Assembly (NCBI GenBank): GCA_050049355.1
Contig: JASFWK010000101.1
Coordinates: 1-7,815 of the forward strand
Source: JASFWK01 sp050049355
Lineage (GTDB): Bacteria; Chloroflexota; Anaerolineae; B4-G1; DUEL01
Direction of reading: 5' to 3'
DNA: 7,815 nucleotides
The translations under genes were made by a program, and so were the position numbers. Within the stretch, counting starts at the first letter, position 1; each line of letters opens with the position of its first letter. The notes under the pieces were generated by a model. That model did not search any database. It worked only from the letters and a program-made list of their open reading frames with translations, and had not been told where the DNA came from. Shown piece after piece: positions 5,544 through 7,815 of the stretch.

Positions 5544-6317
5544 ATGGCCACAGTCATTGCCATCGGCAATCAGAAGGGGGGAGTGGCCAAGACTACCACG
5601 TGCCTCTCTTTGGGGGCCTGTCTGGCTGAGGCGGACAAGCTCGTCCTGGCCATTGACCTTGACTCCCAGGCTAACCTTACACTGTCGGTGGGGTTGAATC
5701 CGGAGGAGCTGCGTCGTACCGTGGACGACGCCTTCTTGGGAAACGCTTCGCTGGTGAGTGTCAGCCGAGAGACCCCGATATTCGGCCTGGACATCGTCCC
5801 TGCCAGCCAGCGGCTGATGCTTCTCGACAAGGTCTTCTACGGACGAAAGGGCTTTGAGTTCCACCTGAGACGCAGGCTGGAGGCGATGGGTGATGGCCTC
5901 TACGACGTCGTTCTGCTTGACTGCCCGCCCTCCTGCGGCACGCTGACCATAAGCGCTTTGACTGCTGCGGACCTGCTCATTATCCCGGTTCAAGCCGAGT
6001 ACTATGCCGCCTGTTCGCTGCGCCGGATTATCGAGCTGGCGAGTACGGTAAGGAGGCGCACCAATCCCCGATTGATCTACCGGATCCTGGTGACGATGTA
6101 CGATCGACGGAATAGGATATGTCGGTTTGTGCTTGAGCAGATGCGAAAAGGGTTGAGCAGCACCTTACTGGAGACCATCATTGAGGTGGACACCAAACTG
6201 AGGGAAAGCCCGGCGTTTGGTCAGCCGATCACATCCTACGCACCGAAGACGCGTGGCACGAGGCAGTACCGTGCGCTCGCCCAGGAGTTGATGGACGATG
6301 CCATCATCTGGACGTGA
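5544..6317 (+). CDS. ParA/Soj-type ATPase (orphan, no ParB visible)
   Basis: A 257-residue cytoplasmic ATPase of the ParA/MinD family, the usual length for chromosomal Soj without an N-terminal DNA-binding domain. Seen: deviant Walker A KGGVAKTT at 11-18 with signature Lys K11 and catalytic-loop K16; the switch I-like DLDSQANLT with D38/D40 (usual form DLDPQGN, so Pro is replaced by Ser); Walker B VVLLDCPPSCG with D126; and the Soj-like C-terminus containing VTMYDRRNR and LRESPAFGQPITSYAPKTRG. Family members dimerise on ATP, bind DNA or membrane nonspecifically and form gradients that position a partner. The partner usually follows in the operon; here it is an LCP cell-wall protein overlapping by 20 bp, not ParB. 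The ATG at 5544 has GGGGAG at 5532-5537, six bases upstream. A plasmid-type partition role is unlikely given the context. The family is certain and the cargo is inferred. Confidence 0.93.
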   Translation: MATVIAIGNQKGGVAKTTTCLSLGACLAEADKLVLAIDLDSQANLTLSVGLNPEELRRTVDDAFLGNASLVSVSRETPIFGLDIVPASQRLMLLDKVFYGRKGFEFHLRRRLEAMGDGLYDVVLLDCPPSCGTLTISALTAADLLIIPVQAEYYAACSLRRIIELASTVRRRTNPRLIYRILVTMYDRRNRICRFVLEQMRKGLSSTLLETIIEVDTKLRESPAFGQPITSYAPKTRGTRQYRALAQELMDDAIIWT

Positions 6318-7815
6318 AGATCTGAGGAGCAAACTCGAGGATCTGTTCTCCGACCTGGAGGAGCCGGCCGGATCGGAGTCAGCTGCCCCTGCTCAATGGA
6401 GTGAGGACTTGCTCTCGGAGCCGACGGAATCCGAAGCAGAGAGGGCGGGATGGGTCGTTGCGGCGCTGCGTCGGGTGCTGCGGTGCGTGGCGGGCTTGCT
6501 GAGACCTGATCGGGGCGACAGCGAGTCGCATGACGCGGTCAACGGGTCGCTCACACTATTGGTGTTGCTTTTCTTCGGAGTGCTGATTGGGTGGAAGTCC
6601 GGCTCCTACCTGGGGGCCGAACCGCCAGCGGTGGAGGCCAGGGTCTTGAGCTCACCCAGCCCTTATCCGTCAGCGGCGTCCTTGGTGGCGGTGTCGAGCC
6701 CCACTCCTCGTCCGACCTGGACGCTCGCGCCCAGTCTTACTCCCTCACCGACTGCCAGCCCGACGGCGATTCCCTCTCCTACTCCGTCGCCTCTCTCCTC
6801 ACCTGCCGCGCTGGTGATTCCGTCTCCGTTCCCGGAGCCCGGGCTGCCTCCCTCGCCGACTGTCTCTTCCACGCTTCCCATCCCAACGCCTGTCTCACCC
6901 GTCCCCGTAGCTGCCGACGCCATCAACATCGTTGTCCTCGGCAGCGATCGACGGCCGGACTGGTCCCAGTGGCATACCGATGCGGTTCACGTTGTCTCCA
7001 TTCAGACTGACCGCCCAGCGGCTTCCGTCCTCTCCATCCCCCGCGATCTCTATGTCTACATACCCGGTTTTTGGATGAGCCGGATCAACTTTGCTGATTT
7101 CTATGGCGAGTCCTACGGTCGTGAAGGGGGCGGGATTGGGCTAGTTGAGGATACGTTCCTATACAACCTCGGCATCCAAGCTGATCACGTCGTGCGTACC
7201 GATTTCGATGGTTTGATCGGTATTGTGGATACCCTGGGTGGGATAGATGTCGCGGTCCATTGTCGGCTTTCCGATCACTGGCCTTACCCGAACGAGGACG
7301 GTGAGTATCCGATTCTGACGCTGGAGCCCGGGATGCATCACATGGATGGGGAGATGGCTTTGTGGTATGCTCGCTCGCGGATGACCACCAGCGTCTTCTC
7401 TCGAGAGCGCCGCCAGCAGCAGGTTCTCCAGGCCATCTGGCACAAGGCCCGGGATGCAGAGATGCTGACTCAGATCCCGGCCTTGTGGAGTCAGGTACGG
7501 AGCATGGTGGTGACGGACATGAACCTCGTCGATCTCGTTCGGCTCGCGGAGGTTGCCCTGCGGCTGTCGGATCAGAATGTGCGTTTCTACAACATCGGTG
7601 TGGACGCGGTGACCCCTTGGACGACGCCCTACGGTGGGGCTGTCTTTCTCCCTCGCTGGGAGGCCATTGAGCCTACGGTGGCGGAGGCGATGGCTCCGAT
7701 TCCGGAGACGCGTCTATCGCGCACCTTCATGCCGGTGGAGGTGTGGAACGGGACGCCCAACGCGGGTTTGGACTTGCTGGCGGCCGACCGACTGGGCCGG
7801 GCCGGGTTCCCAGCC
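6298..7815 (+). CDS. LytR-CpsA-Psr (LCP) family protein with LytR_C domain, 3' end beyond the window
   Basis: An open frame runs from the ATG at 6298 to the right edge (506 residues). LCP enzymes transfer undecaprenyl-pyrophosphate-linked glycopolymers to peptidoglycan outside the membrane. Predicted order: an acidic N-terminal cytoplasmic segment (1-50); a basic, hydrophobic stretch GWVVAALRRVLRCVAGLLRP (51-70); a membrane helix at about 84-100; a Pro/Ser/Thr-rich stalk (about 118-204); and the LCP domain from about 208. LCP motifs: VVLGSDRR (212-219), HTDAVHVVSI with D228, SIPRDLYV with R249/D250, RINFADFYG (262-270), GGIDVAV, and ALWYARSR with R359/R361 followed by RERRQQQVL. From 478 the text MPVEVWNGTPNAGLD matches the start of LytR_C, a domain cut by the window edge. 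An in-frame TGA at 6289 rules out a longer start. AGGAG at 6283-6287 lies ten bases upstream, inside the ParA gene. The 20 bp overlap implies coupled translation. Confidence 0.92.
   Translation, partial: MPSSGREDLRSKLEDLFSDLEEPAGSESAAPAQWSEDLLSEPTESEAERAGWVVAALRRVLRCVAGLLRPDRGDSESHDAVNGSLTLLVLLFFGVLIGWKSGSYLGAEPPAVEARVLSSPSPYPSAASLVAVSSPTPRPTWTLAPSLTPSPTASPTAIPSPTPSPLSSPAALVIPSPFPEPGLPPSPTVSSTLPIPTPVSPVPVAADAINIVVLGSDRRPDWSQWHTDAVHVVSIQTDRPAASVLSIPRDLYVYIPGFWMSRINFADFYGESYGREGGGIGLVEDTFLYNLGIQADHVVRTDFDGLIGIVDTLGGIDVAVHCRLSDHWPYPNEDGEYPILTLEPGMHHMDGEMALWYARSRMTTSVFSRERRQQQVLQAIWHKARDAEMLTQIPALWSQVRSMVVTDMNLVDLVRLAEVALRLSDQNVRFYNIGVDAVTPWTTPYGGAVFLPRWEAIEPTVAEAMAPIPETRLSRTFMPVEVWNGTPNAGLDLLAADRLGRAGFPA

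Noticed and set aside
6663..6929. A minus-strand open frame with a Gly/Glu/Val-rich product
   Set aside because: It is the antisense shadow of the Pro/Ser/Thr-rich stalk of the LCP gene; low-complexity DNA explains its openness.
5544..7815. ParA plus LCP as a capsule operon with a bacterial tyrosine kinase
   Set aside because: The ATPase has the Soj-type C-terminus and lacks the Tyr-rich tail of CpsD-type kinases; no chain-length regulator or glycosyltransferase is visible.

Overview
The window reads as a GC-rich bacterial chromosome segment with two divergent transcription units separated by a 414 bp intergenic region (5130-5543). I infer a member of the Chloroflexota (Anaerolineae-like). 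The grounds are high GC, a Soj-type ParA with the KGGVAKTT variant, an LCP protein with a long Pro/Ser/Thr stalk, and a membrane protein ending in zinc ribbons. No rRNA, tRNA or other phylogenetic marker is present, so this placement is tentative. I found no mobile element, CRISPR array or RNA gene.

Left part, minus strand (read right to left). An MsbA-type ABC exporter half-transporter (5129-3372) is followed by a 262 bp gap. After the gap come three closely packed genes: a CreD-like membrane protein with a C-terminal double zinc ribbon (3109-1673), a class I SAM-dependent methyltransferase whose GTG start overlaps the previous stop by 4 bp (1676-840), and, after 35 bp, an SsnA-type amidohydrolase (804-1) that runs off the left edge. 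The spacing suggests these three are co-transcribed, although no shared pathway is evident from the products.

Right part, plus strand. A ParA/Soj-type ATPase (5544-6317) overlaps by 20 bp a LytR-CpsA-Psr (LCP) family membrane protein (6298 to the right edge, 506 residues visible). No ParB gene is visible. The LCP protein has an unusual cytoplasmic N-terminal segment of about 80 residues, one membrane helix, a proline-rich stalk, the LCP catalytic domain and the beginning of a LytR_C domain. The pairing suggests that a ParA-like ATPase may position or regulate a cell-wall glycopolymer ligase. This is the most interesting hypothesis in the window.

The intergenic region between the two units is rich in regulatory-looking structure. 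It has a plausible promoter for the exporter (-35 TTGCGG, 17 bp spacer, -10 TACAAT) and a perfect TATAAT for the ParA-LCP unit. The TATAAT has a poor -35, but three GTAA motifs lie just upstream at exact 11 bp spacing. Further upstream are three TTGAC half-sites at 10 and 30 bp offsets and a 14 bp dyad, and a short hairpin lies in the predicted mRNA leader. Several products (exporter, CreD-like protein, LCP protein) are envelope proteins.
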